A stretch of 64,000 nucleotides of DNA. Source: Bacteroides neonati (GTDB taxonomy: Bacteria; Bacteroidota; Bacteroidia; Bacteroidales; Bacteroidaceae). The translations under genes and the position numbers were made by a program. Positions 35,393-44,724 of this stretch are shown one piece after another. Position 1 is the stretch's first letter; every line of letters starts with the position of its first letter. Below the pieces are notes generated by a model. The model was given only the letters and a program-made list of their open reading frames with translations. It was not told the origin of the DNA and ran no database searches. The stretch spans positions 506,645-570,644 of the forward strand of contig NZ_HG726019.1 of the NCBI RefSeq assembly GCF_000499785.1. The letters are read 5' to 3'.

Positions 35393-36259
35393 ATGAAGAA
35401 AAACATACGCTTTATCATCTACCTGAGTGGGATACTACTGCTTTATTGCAGCAACACAATTGCTCAGCCTTTTTCTGATTCGCTATCGGCCAATCGGTAT
35501 ATCACACGAGCCACCTTATTCGGGATGGGATATACAAATGTCTTCGACACCTATCTCTCGCCTCAGGAATACAAAGGTGTTGATTTCCGCATCTTAAATG
35601 AAACAATGCGGATGACAAACCTTTGCGGTGGAAGGGTATCGATACAAAGCCTCTTCCAAGCCGATATCGGATACACACATAACCGCACCAATAACAATAA
35701 TACTTTTTCCGGCTTGGTAAACTGGAACTATGGTCTTCACTATCAATTCCGGCTGACCAACAACTTTAAACTATTGGCCGGGGCACTAGGCGACATCAAT
35801 GCAGGGTTTGTTTACAACCTTCGCAACACGAACAATCCGGCATCGGCACGCGGATACATCAATCTGGATGCTTCGGTTATGGCCATCTGGCATCTGAGAA
35901 TTAAACGATACCCAATCGTACTCCGCTATCAGGCCAATCTGCCTGTAATGGGAGTCATGTTTTCGCCAGAGAAAGGACAATCGTATTATGAGATATTTAC
36001 ACTGGGCAATAGCAGTAAGGTTATTCAATTCACTTCACTACATAACCAGCCCTCTTTACGGCAGATGCTTTCGGTAGACCTGCCTATCCGCTATGCTAAG
36101 ATGAGAGTTAGCTATGTGGCAGACCTACAACAATCGCACGTTAATGACATAAAGACGCATACGTACTCCCACGTATTTATGATGGGATTTGTCAAAGACA
36201 TGTACTTGGTACGCAATAAAAAAGGTACACCACTGCCTGCAGCAGTAAGAGCCTACTGA
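35393..36259 (+). CDS. DUF3316 domain-containing secreted protein
   Basis: Started at 35393 the protein is 288 aa with a signal peptide (ends TIAQ). The rest shows many amphipathic beta strands, suggesting an outer-membrane barrel, and matches the Bacteroidetes DUF3316 family in pattern and length (RATLFGMGYTNVFDTYLSP near the start). Function is unknown. A TTG at 35360 would overlap parC, but the ATG gives a clean signal peptide. It is 29 bp after parC and 32 bp before a peptidase gene. Confidence 0.78.
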   Translation: MKKNIRFIIYLSGILLLYCSNTIAQPFSDSLSANRYITRATLFGMGYTNVFDTYLSPQEYKGVDFRILNETMRMTNLCGGRVSIQSLFQADIGYTHNRTNNNNTFSGLVNWNYGLHYQFRLTNNFKLLAGALGDINAGFVYNLRNTNNPASARGYINLDASVMAIWHLRIKRYPIVLRYQANLPVMGVMFSPEKGQSYYEIFTLGNSSKVIQFTSLHNQPSLRQMLSVDLPIRYAKMRVSYVADLQQSHVNDIKTHTYSHVFMMGFVKDMYLVRNKKGTPLPAAVRAY

Positions 36260-36291
36260 GTAAACAGAATGTAAACATTGAGCATGAGGAG

Positions 36292-37305
36292 ATGAAAGGA
36301 AAATGGATACAATGGATCTTTTCAATTTGCTTTCTAATACAACTATCGGGATGTATTGGCGAGGAAAAATATGCCGATGATCCCGAAGGAAACTTCAGGC
36401 AGTTATGGAAGATAATTGATGAACAATACTGTTTCTTTGAATATAAAAACATTGATTGGAAAGCTATCGGTGACAAAACCGCCAAAAAGATCAAGCCACA
36501 GATGGACGAACAGCAACTATTTGCCGTGCTGAGTGAAATGCTCAACTACTTACAAGACGGGCATGTCAACTTATTATCCTCCTTTGATCAGTCGGGCTAC
36601 GATGTCACAACCAACTCAGTACGCAATTTTGATGAAAACATCCTTGTGGATAATCGCTACCTGGGCCGTAGTTACCGCACTCTTTCTGGAATAAAGTATA
36701 AGATTCTGAATGATAACATTGGATATATCTATTATGAGAGTTTCCAAAACACGTTGGATGAAACCGACCTAAATAATATACTTTCTTACTTCTCTGCATG
36801 CGACGGCCTCATCATTGATATACGTCAAAACGGTGGAGGCAATGCTACCAACTCGGCGCGTATAGCCTCAAGATTCGTTGAGAAGAAAACATTAACCGGA
36901 TACATCCAGCACAAAACCGGATCGGGACATAATGACTTCTCGACACCATATCCCATCTATCTGATACCAGCCGGAGGGGTGCGATGGACAAAACCGGTAG
37001 CCGTTCTAACCAATCGCCACTCATATAGTGCCGCCAATGACTTTGTAAACCACATGAAAGGATTGCCCAACGTAACTATCATAGGCGACACAACAGGTGG
37101 CGGCGGCGGAATGCCCTTCACCTCCGAACTTCCTAATGGATGGACGATTCGATTTTCGGCCAGTCCACACTTTGATGATAAAATGAACCATATAGAATGG
37201 GGAATTGAGCCCGATCATAAAGTAAACATGGACAGTAAAGACGCCAATAAAAACATCGATACAATTATTGAAGCAGCGCGTAAAAGGCTCCAATTGGAAA
37301 GATAA
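36292..37305 (+). CDS. S41-family peptidase lipoprotein
   Basis: The 337-aa lipoprotein (QLSGC, Cys21) has a tail-specific protease domain of the S41 family. The conserved DGLIIDIRQNGGGN stretch is at about 175-190 and the Ser of NRHSYSAANDF at about 244-246, with the following GDTTGGGGG. It lacks an obvious PDZ domain, like the tricorn-like S41 lipoproteins of Bacteroides. Substrate unknown. It is the last gene of the parC-DUF3316-S41 run. Confidence 0.88.
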   Translation: MKGKWIQWIFSICFLIQLSGCIGEEKYADDPEGNFRQLWKIIDEQYCFFEYKNIDWKAIGDKTAKKIKPQMDEQQLFAVLSEMLNYLQDGHVNLLSSFDQSGYDVTTNSVRNFDENILVDNRYLGRSYRTLSGIKYKILNDNIGYIYYESFQNTLDETDLNNILSYFSACDGLIIDIRQNGGGNATNSARIASRFVEKKTLTGYIQHKTGSGHNDFSTPYPIYLIPAGGVRWTKPVAVLTNRHSYSAANDFVNHMKGLPNVTIIGDTTGGGGGMPFTSELPNGWTIRFSASPHFDDKMNHIEWGIEPDHKVNMDSKDANKNIDTIIEAARKRLQLER

Positions 37306-37339
37306 TACAATAGAAAATGAAACTTTATCGCTTTTTCGC

Positions 37340-37369
37340 TTGCCAGATAAGAAAATATCACTATCTTTG
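37340..37369 (+). promoter_or_regulatory. Promoter of tRNA-Leu
   Basis: TTG (37340-37342), 19 nt, then TATCTTTG (37362-37369) lies 35 bp before the tRNA, a full -33/-7 pair. Confidence 0.75.
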
Positions 37370-37403
37370 CACCGCTAACGAAAATAGCAGCGATAATTAA
37401 TTT

Positions 37404-37485
37404 GCGGGTGTGGCGTAATTGGTAGCCGCGCCAGACTTAGGATCTGGTGTTTCGCGACGTGTAGGTTCGAGTCCTATCACCCGCA
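37404..37485 (+). tRNA. tRNA-Leu, anticodon UAG
   Basis: The 82-nt sequence folds as a tRNA. The acceptor arms are GCGGGTG and CACCCGC. The anticodon stem CCAGA/TCTGG holds the loop CTTAGGA with anticodon TAG. The variable arm is long, as in tRNA-Leu, and the T arm contains GGTTCGAGTCC. The CCA end is not encoded. It reads CUA and other CUN leucine codons. Confidence 0.95.
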
Positions 37486-37492
37486 CAAATTA

Positions 37493-37538
37493 ACAGCGTC
37501 TTTGGAAACAATTGTTTCCAAAGACGCTGTTTGCTTTT
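37493..37538 (+). terminator. Terminator of the tRNA-Leu transcript
   Basis: Perfect 17-bp arms (37493-37509 and 37514-37530, ACAGCGTC...GACGCTGT) around AATT, then TTGCTTTT. It follows the tRNA by 8 bp. The 150 bp after it, up to the susC gene, hold no gene. Confidence 0.88.
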
Positions 37539-37693
37539 AAAACCTCTCAACGGTTAGATTTACATTCTGCTTCTTCAACGAAACCTTTTCTTCTCTATTT
37601 TGTTTCAAAGTGTACTTCGCTGACCACTAATTTAGTGACCGGACAGCTTAAGTATACTCAATTTATAATATCTATATAGTAAAATTAAACCAA

Positions 37694-40600
37694 ATGAGAC
37701 CTAAACCCTTACAACCAATCCTCCTACGGGAGAGAATTTCGTGGCTCAGAAATATTCTGACCCTTACCTGCTTGTTGTTAACCGCTTCACCCCTACTTGC
37801 ACAGGTAAAAACGGTTACAGGTACCGTAACCGATATACAGAACGAACCACTGATCGGCGTGTCGGTAGTAGTACAAGGCACTGCTACCGGAACTGTGACC
37901 GGGTTGGATGGCGGCTACTCTATTTCTGTGGTACCCGAAAATGTACTTGAATTTTCCTATGTGGGAATGAAGCCACAAAACATCACCGTCGGATTGCAGA
38001 ACGTAATTAATGTGGTTCTGAAAGACGACTCACAGATGCTGGCCGAAACCGTAGTTATTGGATATGGTAGTGCCAAGAAACGTGATTTGACCGGTTCGAT
38101 AACCAATATCAAAGGAGATGAGATTGCTAATAAACCAGCAACAAATCCACTATCTTCGTTGCAAGGAAAAATTGCCGGTGTACAAATTGTGAACTCAGGA
38201 CGTGCAGGTGCCGATCCGGAAATCCGCGTACGAGGCACCAACTCTATCAACGGATACAAGCCTTTATACATCGTCGATGGATTATTCAATGACAACATCA
38301 ACTTCCTGAATCCGGAAGACATCGAATCCATGGAGATTTTAAAAGATCCCTCATCACTCGCTATCTTCGGTGTACGGGGTGCCAATGGTGTCATTATCAT
38401 CACAACCAAAAAAGCCAAAGAAGGACAGACATTGGTGAACATCAACACCTCTTTCGGTTGGAAATCGGTAGTTGATAAAATCGGCCTTACCAACGCGTCA
38501 CAGTTTAAAGAGCTATACAATGAACAACTGACAAACGAAGGTGCCACCCCATTCAATTTCAATAATTGGAATGCCAATACCAACTGGCAGGATGCCATCT
38601 TTCAAACAGCTTTCTTAACCAACAACAACATCAGTATTACAGGTGCCTCTCCTAAACATAGTTTTTACCTCGGCGTAGGATATGCTTACGAACAAGGTAA
38701 CATCCGACATGAAAAGTTTAGCAAGGTAACGATCAATGCCAGCAATGAGTATAAAATTACCGATAACTTAAAAGTAGGATTCCAGTTCAACGGGGCACGT
38801 ATGTTGCCAACAGATGCAAAAGAGGTATTGGATGCTATTCGAGCCACTCCTGTTGCACCGATATTCAATGATGAATATGGACTCTATACCGCCTTACCCG
38901 AGTTCCAAAAGGCGCAGATCAATAACCCAATGGTTAAAGTAGACCTGCAAGCCAACACCAATAAAGCGGAGAATTATCGTGCCTCGGGCAGCATTTATGG
39001 CGAGCTTAACTTTCTTAAGTATTTTACTGCCCGGGCTACCTTTTCCATGGATTATGCTTCGGACAACGGACGGCTTTACATGCCTATTCTTAAAGTGTAC
39101 GACCCTACGGTATCTGGCAATATAGCCACGCTAGGCACCGGAAAGACTGAGGTGAGCCAGTTTAAGCAGAACGAAACAAAAGTACAAAGCGACTATGTAC
39201 TAACTTACCAGAACAGCTTCAAAGAAGGCACCCACAACCTAACGGCTACTGTCGGTTTTACCACCTATTATAATTCGCTCAGCCGTCTCGATGCAGCCCG
39301 CAAACAAGGTGTCGGATTGGTCATTCCTTACGACCCTGATAAATGGTTCGTCAGCATTGGTGATGCTGCCACCGCCACCAACGGAAGCACTCAGTGGGAA
39401 CGAAGCACTGTTTCTATGTTGGGTCGTGTGATCTATAATTACAAAGGCAAGTATCTATTTAACGGATCCTTCCGCCGTGATGGCTCTTCGGCATTCTCCT
39501 ACACAGGTAATGAATGGCAAAACTTTTATTCTGTGGGTGCCGGTTGGTTGATGAGCGAAGAAGAGTTCATGAAGGGAATAAAATGGCTCGACATGCTGAA
39601 GATCAAAGGCTCTTGGGGTACATTAGGAAACCAGAATCTTGATACTGCTTATCCGGCCGAACCTCTATTAAAGAATGCTTATTCGGCAGTATTTGGCAAC
39701 CCATCTATTATCTATCCGGGCTATCAGTTAGCCTACCTGCCCAACCCCGACCTGCGTTGGGAAAAGGTAGAAGCTTGGGAAGCCGGTTTCGAAGCCAATA
39801 TGCTACGCAACCGACTCCATTTCGAAGGTGTATATTACAAAAAGAATACCAAAGACCTGCTGGCCAGCATACCGGGCATTTCGGGAACCATACCCGGTAT
39901 CGGCAACCTTGGCGAAATTCAGAATAGTGGTGTTGAACTGGCTGCCACCTGGCGCGATCAGATTGGCAACTGGGGATACTCAGTGAGTGCCAACCTGACT
40001 ACAATCAATAATAAGGTAAAGAGCTTGGTACAGGAAGGATATTCGATCATTGCAGGCGATAAGAGTCAAAGCTATACAGAAGCAGGATATCCGATCGGCT
40101 TCTTCTATGGTTACAAAGTAGATGGTATTTATCAGAATCAGGCCGAGATCAGTGCATCGCCTACCAACACATTGGCAACGGTAACACCCGGTGATTTGAA
40201 GTTTGCCGATGTGAATGGAGACGGTAAGATTACTCCCGCAGACCGTACCAAGATTGGCGACCCGACACCTGACGTCACCTATGGTATGTCTTTAGGTTTG
40301 TCTTATAAAAATTGGGATCTGGCTGTCGATATGATGGGCCAAGGCGGAAATCAGATATTCCGCACGTGGGATAATTACAACTTTGCCCAATTCAACTACC
40401 TGGATCAACGCCTCGACCGTTGGCACGGCGAGGGTACCTCTAACTCGCAACCACTGTTGAATACCAAGCATTCTATCAACTCGTTCAACTCTGAGTATTT
40501 TATAGAAAGCGGTAGCTTCTTCCGTATTCGCAATGTGCAACTAGCTTATTCGTTTGACAAAACATTGCTTGCCAAAATCCGCTTGCAAGCACTCAAACTC

Positions 40601-40747
40601 TACGTAAATGCACAGAACCTGAAAACATGGAAGCACAATACCGGCTTCACACCCGAACTGGGTGGCTCGGCTATTGCCTTCGGAGTAGACAACGGTAGTT
40701 ATCCGGTTCCGGCCATCTATACATTTGGTATTAACCTAACGTTCTAA
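37694..40747 (+). CDS. SusC/RagA-family TonB-linked outer-membrane transporter
   Basis: The 1017-aa protein has a signal peptide (ends PLLAQ), a carboxypeptidase-regulatory-like beta domain (VTGTVTDIQNEPLIGVSVVV), a TonB plug with VVIGYGSAKKRDLTGS and RVRGTNSINGYKPLYIVDG, and a C-terminal 22-strand barrel ending in TFGINLTF. It imports oligosaccharides with the SusD partner downstream. The GH3 and GH144 enzymes of the same locus suggest beta-1,2-glucan fragments as cargo. It does not carry the N-terminal secretin/STN domain, so transcription control by an anti-sigma partner is not indicated. Confidence 0.95.
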   Translation: MRPKPLQPILLRERISWLRNILTLTCLLLTASPLLAQVKTVTGTVTDIQNEPLIGVSVVVQGTATGTVTGLDGGYSISVVPENVLEFSYVGMKPQNITVGLQNVINVVLKDDSQMLAETVVIGYGSAKKRDLTGSITNIKGDEIANKPATNPLSSLQGKIAGVQIVNSGRAGADPEIRVRGTNSINGYKPLYIVDGLFNDNINFLNPEDIESMEILKDPSSLAIFGVRGANGVIIITTKKAKEGQTLVNINTSFGWKSVVDKIGLTNASQFKELYNEQLTNEGATPFNFNNWNANTNWQDAIFQTAFLTNNNISITGASPKHSFYLGVGYAYEQGNIRHEKFSKVTINASNEYKITDNLKVGFQFNGARMLPTDAKEVLDAIRATPVAPIFNDEYGLYTALPEFQKAQINNPMVKVDLQANTNKAENYRASGSIYGELNFLKYFTARATFSMDYASDNGRLYMPILKVYDPTVSGNIATLGTGKTEVSQFKQNETKVQSDYVLTYQNSFKEGTHNLTATVGFTTYYNSLSRLDAARKQGVGLVIPYDPDKWFVSIGDAATATNGSTQWERSTVSMLGRVIYNYKGKYLFNGSFRRDGSSAFSYTGNEWQNFYSVGAGWLMSEEEFMKGIKWLDMLKIKGSWGTLGNQNLDTAYPAEPLLKNAYSAVFGNPSIIYPGYQLAYLPNPDLRWEKVEAWEAGFEANMLRNRLHFEGVYYKKNTKDLLASIPGISGTIPGIGNLGEIQNSGVELAATWRDQIGNWGYSVSANLTTINNKVKSLVQEGYSIIAGDKSQSYTEAGYPIGFFYGYKVDGIYQNQAEISASPTNTLATVTPGDLKFADVNGDGKITPADRTKIGDPTPDVTYGMSLGLSYKNWDLAVDMMGQGGNQIFRTWDNYNFAQFNYLDQRLDRWHGEGTSNSQPLLNTKHSINSFNSEYFIESGSFFRIRNVQLAYSFDKTLLAKIRLQALKLYVNAQNLKTWKHNTGFTPELGGSAIAFGVDNGSYPVPAIYTFGINLTF

Positions 40748-40806
40748 ATGCTTCGTGCACTCACAAAGTGCGATAAGCGATTATTCACCAATTAAACTCA
40801 TACATA

Positions 40807-42327
40807 ATGAAACGATATAAATTCATTTTGCTGGTAGCCATTGCGGCACTGACAAGCAGTTGTAACGATTTTCTCGACCGCAGCCCCCAAGGGCAGTTCA
40901 CCGAAGACGATAACCCCAATGCGTTGGTAGACGGTAAGATATACAATGTATACACCATGATGCGAGACTATAACATCACCGCCGGTGCTCCGGCTTTTGC
41001 CATCCATTGTTTCCGCAGCGAAGACAGTGAAAAAGGAAGTATTATCAGCGACGGATCCGACGTGGCACAGATGTATGACGACTTTGTATACACCCCTACC
41101 AATGGTTTGTTAGGTGCCTACTGGAGTCAGAACTACGCGGTCATCTTCCAATGCAATGATATTCTACAAACCATTGCCGATACCGAAGCCGCCGGTAAAC
41201 TGACCGACAACGACCGTCGTAATCGTGGCGAAGCAATGTTCTTCCGCGCCTATTGTTATTTCAACCTTGTCCGTGCTTTCGGCGAAGTGCCTCTCGTAAC
41301 CATCCGGGTCAATCAAGCATCGGATGCCAATGTGCCCAAGACGGCAGTTGCCAATCTGTATAAGCAGATAGATAGCGACCTGAGTACAGCAGAGTCTTTA
41401 CTACCCGAACAATGGAGTCCCGAGTTCTTGGGTCGTCTCACATGGGGAGCTGCACGTTCGCTTCATGCTCGTACGTTCATGATGCGCAACAATTGGGACA
41501 GCCTCTATGTAGCTGCCAACGATGTGATGCAGAGTGGACTTTACAACTTAAATACACCTTATGATGAAATATTTACCGACCGTGGCGAAAACTCCGGCGG
41601 ATCTATCTTCGAACTACAATGCACAGCCACCGCTGCCATGCCTGCAAGTACACAGATCGGCAGCCAATTTGCCGAAGTGCAAGGTGTACGTGGTGCCAAT
41701 CAATGGGATTTAGGTTGGGGATGGCATATGGCCACTCCGCTCATGTATAATGCTTTCGAGGCCGGAGATCCCCGACGTGACGCTACGTTACTCTATTTCC
41801 GCAAGGAAGATACCGACCCGGTCACTCCGGAAAACACCAATACCCCTTACAAGGAATCGCCTGTATCGCAAGCCATGGGTTTTGCCTTTAACAAGAAGGT
41901 TTATACCGACCCTGCCCTGCGCCGTGAGTTTACCAACAAAGGTTTTTGGGTAAACATTCGTCTTATCCGCTATTCCGACGTGGTATTGATGGCAGCCGAA
42001 AGTGCCAATGAGCTGGGCAAAACTGCCGAAGCCAATGCCGATTTGGAGTTAGTGCGTGCTGCCGCCCGTGGCAATAACGCCAATGTGTTACCCAAAATCA
42101 CCTCCCTGTCGCAAAGCGTTCTTCGCGATGCCATTCGCCACGAGCGCAGAGTTGAGTTGGGTATGGAATTCGACCGTTTCTACGACCTTGTACGCTGGGG
42201 CATTGCTTCCGATGTGTTACATGCAGCAGGTAAGGTGAACTATCAACCTAAAAATGCACTGTTACCCTTGCCTCAAACCGAGATAGATAAGTCGAAGGGT
42301 GTCTTGATACAGAACCCGAATTATTAA
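40807..42327 (+). CDS. SusD/RagB-family nutrient-binding lipoprotein
   Basis: The 506-aa lipoprotein (TSSC, Cys19) shows the SusD opening NDFLDRSPQGQFTEDD, the TPR-like helices around RGEAMFFRAYCYFNLVRAFGEVPLV and the C-terminal RHERRVELGMEFDRFYDLVRWG region. It caps the SusC transporter and binds the glycan at the cell surface. It lies 59 bp after susC. Confidence 0.95.
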   Translation: MKRYKFILLVAIAALTSSCNDFLDRSPQGQFTEDDNPNALVDGKIYNVYTMMRDYNITAGAPAFAIHCFRSEDSEKGSIISDGSDVAQMYDDFVYTPTNGLLGAYWSQNYAVIFQCNDILQTIADTEAAGKLTDNDRRNRGEAMFFRAYCYFNLVRAFGEVPLVTIRVNQASDANVPKTAVANLYKQIDSDLSTAESLLPEQWSPEFLGRLTWGAARSLHARTFMMRNNWDSLYVAANDVMQSGLYNLNTPYDEIFTDRGENSGGSIFELQCTATAAMPASTQIGSQFAEVQGVRGANQWDLGWGWHMATPLMYNAFEAGDPRRDATLLYFRKEDTDPVTPENTNTPYKESPVSQAMGFAFNKKVYTDPALRREFTNKGFWVNIRLIRYSDVVLMAAESANELGKTAEANADLELVRAAARGNNANVLPKITSLSQSVLRDAIRHERRVELGMEFDRFYDLVRWGIASDVLHAAGKVNYQPKNALLPLPQTEIDKSKGVLIQNPNY

Positions 42328-42375
42328 TTTCAAGGAGACATCGGGGTAAATAAACACCGGTATAAAAATAAATAT

Positions 42376-44724
42376 ATGAAAAAGCGAAACTATATATTCA
42401 CATTCGTCCTGCTGGCGATGGCGCTGACTGCACAAGCTCAGAAGTCGCCGCAGGACATGAATCGATTCATCGATGCGCTCATGAGCCGCATGACCACCGA
42501 AGAGAAAATCGGTCAACTTAACTTGCCCGCAGCAGGCGATATAACGACCGGGCAGGCCAAAAGTGCCAATATCGCTCAGAAGATACAAGCCGGACAAGTA
42601 GGCGGATTATTTAATCTGAAAGGAGTAGAGAAAATACGAGATGTACAAAAGTTAGCCGTAGAGCAATCCCGACTGGGTATTCCTTTGCTTTTCGGCATGG
42701 ATGTTATTCACGGTTACGAAACGATCTTTCCTATTCCTTTGGGATTATCCTGTACATGGGATTTGGGGGCTATCGAACAATCGGCACGCATTGCAGCAGT
42801 CGAAGCTTCGGCCGATGGTATCTCATGGACCTTCTCACCCATGGTCGATGTAAGTCGTGATCCTCGCTGGGGACGCGTCTCCGAAGGATCGGGCGAAGAT
42901 CCCTATCTGGGGGCACTCATAGCCAAAGCGATGGTTCAAGGGTATCAGGGCGAAGCCATGAAGCGCAATGATGAGATCATGGCGTGCGTTAAGCACTTTG
43001 CTCTTTATGGAGCTGCCGAAGGAGGGCGTGATTACAATACGGTAGACATGAGCCGCCAACGCATGTTCAATGAGTATATGCTACCCTACCAGGCTGCCGT
43101 AGAAGCAGGTGTAGGTAGTGTGATGGCCTCGTTCAACGAAGTAGACGGTGTGCCCGCTACCGGCAATAGGTGGCTGATGACCGATGTGCTACGCAATATG
43201 TGGGGCTTTGGTGGATTCGTAGTAACAGACTACACCGGCATCAATGAAATGATCGACCATGGCGTAGGCAATCAGCAAACAGTCGCTGCACAAGCATTGA
43301 ATGCAGGGATCGACATGGATATGGTAAGCGATGCCTTCGTAGGAACCATCGCACAATCCATAAAAGAGGGCAAGGTTTCGATGGCGACATTGAATAACGC
43401 TTGCCGCCTCATTCTGGAGGCAAAGTATAAGCTGGGGCTGTTCGATAATCCTTATAAGTACTGCGACCCGGCACGTCCGGCACGCGACATCTTTACAGCC
43501 GCTCATCGGCGCGCCGCCCGTGGCATTGCTGCCGAGAGTTTCGTATTGCTTAAAAACGAGAACCAAACCCTGCCTTTGCGTGCCAACGGTACCATTGCCG
43601 TTATTGGTCCATTGGCCGACACACGCACCAATATGCCGGGCACCTGGAGTGTAGCTGCAGTGCTCGACCGCTCTCCTTCGCTCATTGAAGGATTGCGCCA
43701 GATGGTGGGGCAGATGGATATGATGCCTTTAAACCAACCCAGTGAACCGTGGTATATACCGACGATAGAGAATGGTGCAAACATCACCTTGCTTTACGCC
43801 AAAGGTAGCAACCTGATAGCCGACTCAGCTTACGAGGAACGCGCCACCATGTTTGGCCGCTCCTTGAATCGGGATTCGCGAACCAACGAACAACTCTTGC
43901 AAGAGGCATTGGCAACGGCCAATAAGGCAGATGTCATTGTGGCTGCACTGGGCGAATCGTCCGAGATGAGCGGCGAAAGCAGCAGCCGCACCGACCTGTC
44001 CTTGCCCGATGTGCAACAAACCTTACTCAAAGCCCTTGTTGCCACAGGCAAACCGGTTGTATTGGTGCTATTCACCGGACGTCCTCTGGTACTCAACTGG
44101 GAGCAAGCCAATGTACCTGCCATACTGAATGTATGGTTCGGCGGATCGGAAGCGGCTTATGCCATTGGCGATGTCTTGTTCGGACGTGTTAACCCGAGCG
44201 GAAAGCTGACCATGAGTTTCCCACAGAATGTAGGGCAAATTCCGTTGTACTACGCACACAAAAACACCGGTCGACCACTCAAAGCCGGCAGCGGATTTGA
44301 GAAGTTCCGTTCAAACTACCTCGACGTAAGTAACGATCCGCTGTATCCGTTTGGTTTCGGGCTATCCTATACAACGTTTACTTACAGTAATCTGACGGTA
44401 AACAATCCATCGATGACTATGAATGGCTCCCTCACCGCTTCGGTAACGGTAACCAACACCGGACAGTTTGCCGGCAGCGAAGTCGTTCAACTCTACATAC
44501 GCGACCTTGTAGGAAGTACTACACGTCCCGTGAAGGAGCTGAAAGGATTTGAGAAGATTTACCTGCAACCGGGGCAATCACGCGTGGTCAACTTTACCAT
44601 CACACCCGATATGCTCAAGTTCTACAATTACGACTTGAAGTTTGTTGCCGAACCGGGAGACTTTGAAGTCATGATTGGAAGCAACAGCCGGGATGTAATG
44701 ACAACTAAATTCTCCTTGCAATGA
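42376..44724 (+). CDS. bglX: Glycoside hydrolase family 3 beta-glucosidase
   Basis: The 782-aa periplasmic enzyme has a signal peptide (ends AQAQ), the GH3 N-domain with KHFALYGAAEGGRDYN and the nucleophile Asp in GFVVTDYTGI, a GH3 C-domain (GESSEMSGESSSRTDLSLP) and a fibronectin-III-like end. It cleaves glucose from the non-reducing end of beta-glucans. Next to a GH144 enzyme it most likely acts on sophoro-oligosaccharides, like BT_3567 of B. thetaiotaomicron; that specificity is inferred from gene neighbours. It overlaps the next gene by 4 bp. Confidence 0.92.
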   Translation: MKKRNYIFTFVLLAMALTAQAQKSPQDMNRFIDALMSRMTTEEKIGQLNLPAAGDITTGQAKSANIAQKIQAGQVGGLFNLKGVEKIRDVQKLAVEQSRLGIPLLFGMDVIHGYETIFPIPLGLSCTWDLGAIEQSARIAAVEASADGISWTFSPMVDVSRDPRWGRVSEGSGEDPYLGALIAKAMVQGYQGEAMKRNDEIMACVKHFALYGAAEGGRDYNTVDMSRQRMFNEYMLPYQAAVEAGVGSVMASFNEVDGVPATGNRWLMTDVLRNMWGFGGFVVTDYTGINEMIDHGVGNQQTVAAQALNAGIDMDMVSDAFVGTIAQSIKEGKVSMATLNNACRLILEAKYKLGLFDNPYKYCDPARPARDIFTAAHRRAARGIAAESFVLLKNENQTLPLRANGTIAVIGPLADTRTNMPGTWSVAAVLDRSPSLIEGLRQMVGQMDMMPLNQPSEPWYIPTIENGANITLLYAKGSNLIADSAYEERATMFGRSLNRDSRTNEQLLQEALATANKADVIVAALGESSEMSGESSSRTDLSLPDVQQTLLKALVATGKPVVLVLFTGRPLVLNWEQANVPAILNVWFGGSEAAYAIGDVLFGRVNPSGKLTMSFPQNVGQIPLYYAHKNTGRPLKAGSGFEKFRSNYLDVSNDPLYPFGFGLSYTTFTYSNLTVNNPSMTMNGSLTASVTVTNTGQFAGSEVVQLYIRDLVGSTTRPVKELKGFEKIYLQPGQSRVVNFTITPDMLKFYNYDLKFVAEPGDFEVMIGSNSRDVMTTKFSLQ

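Noticed and set aside
37404..37530. tRNA-Leu as an integration site for a mobile element
   Set aside because: The tRNA is followed directly by its terminator, with no integrase gene and no second copy of its 3' end seen.
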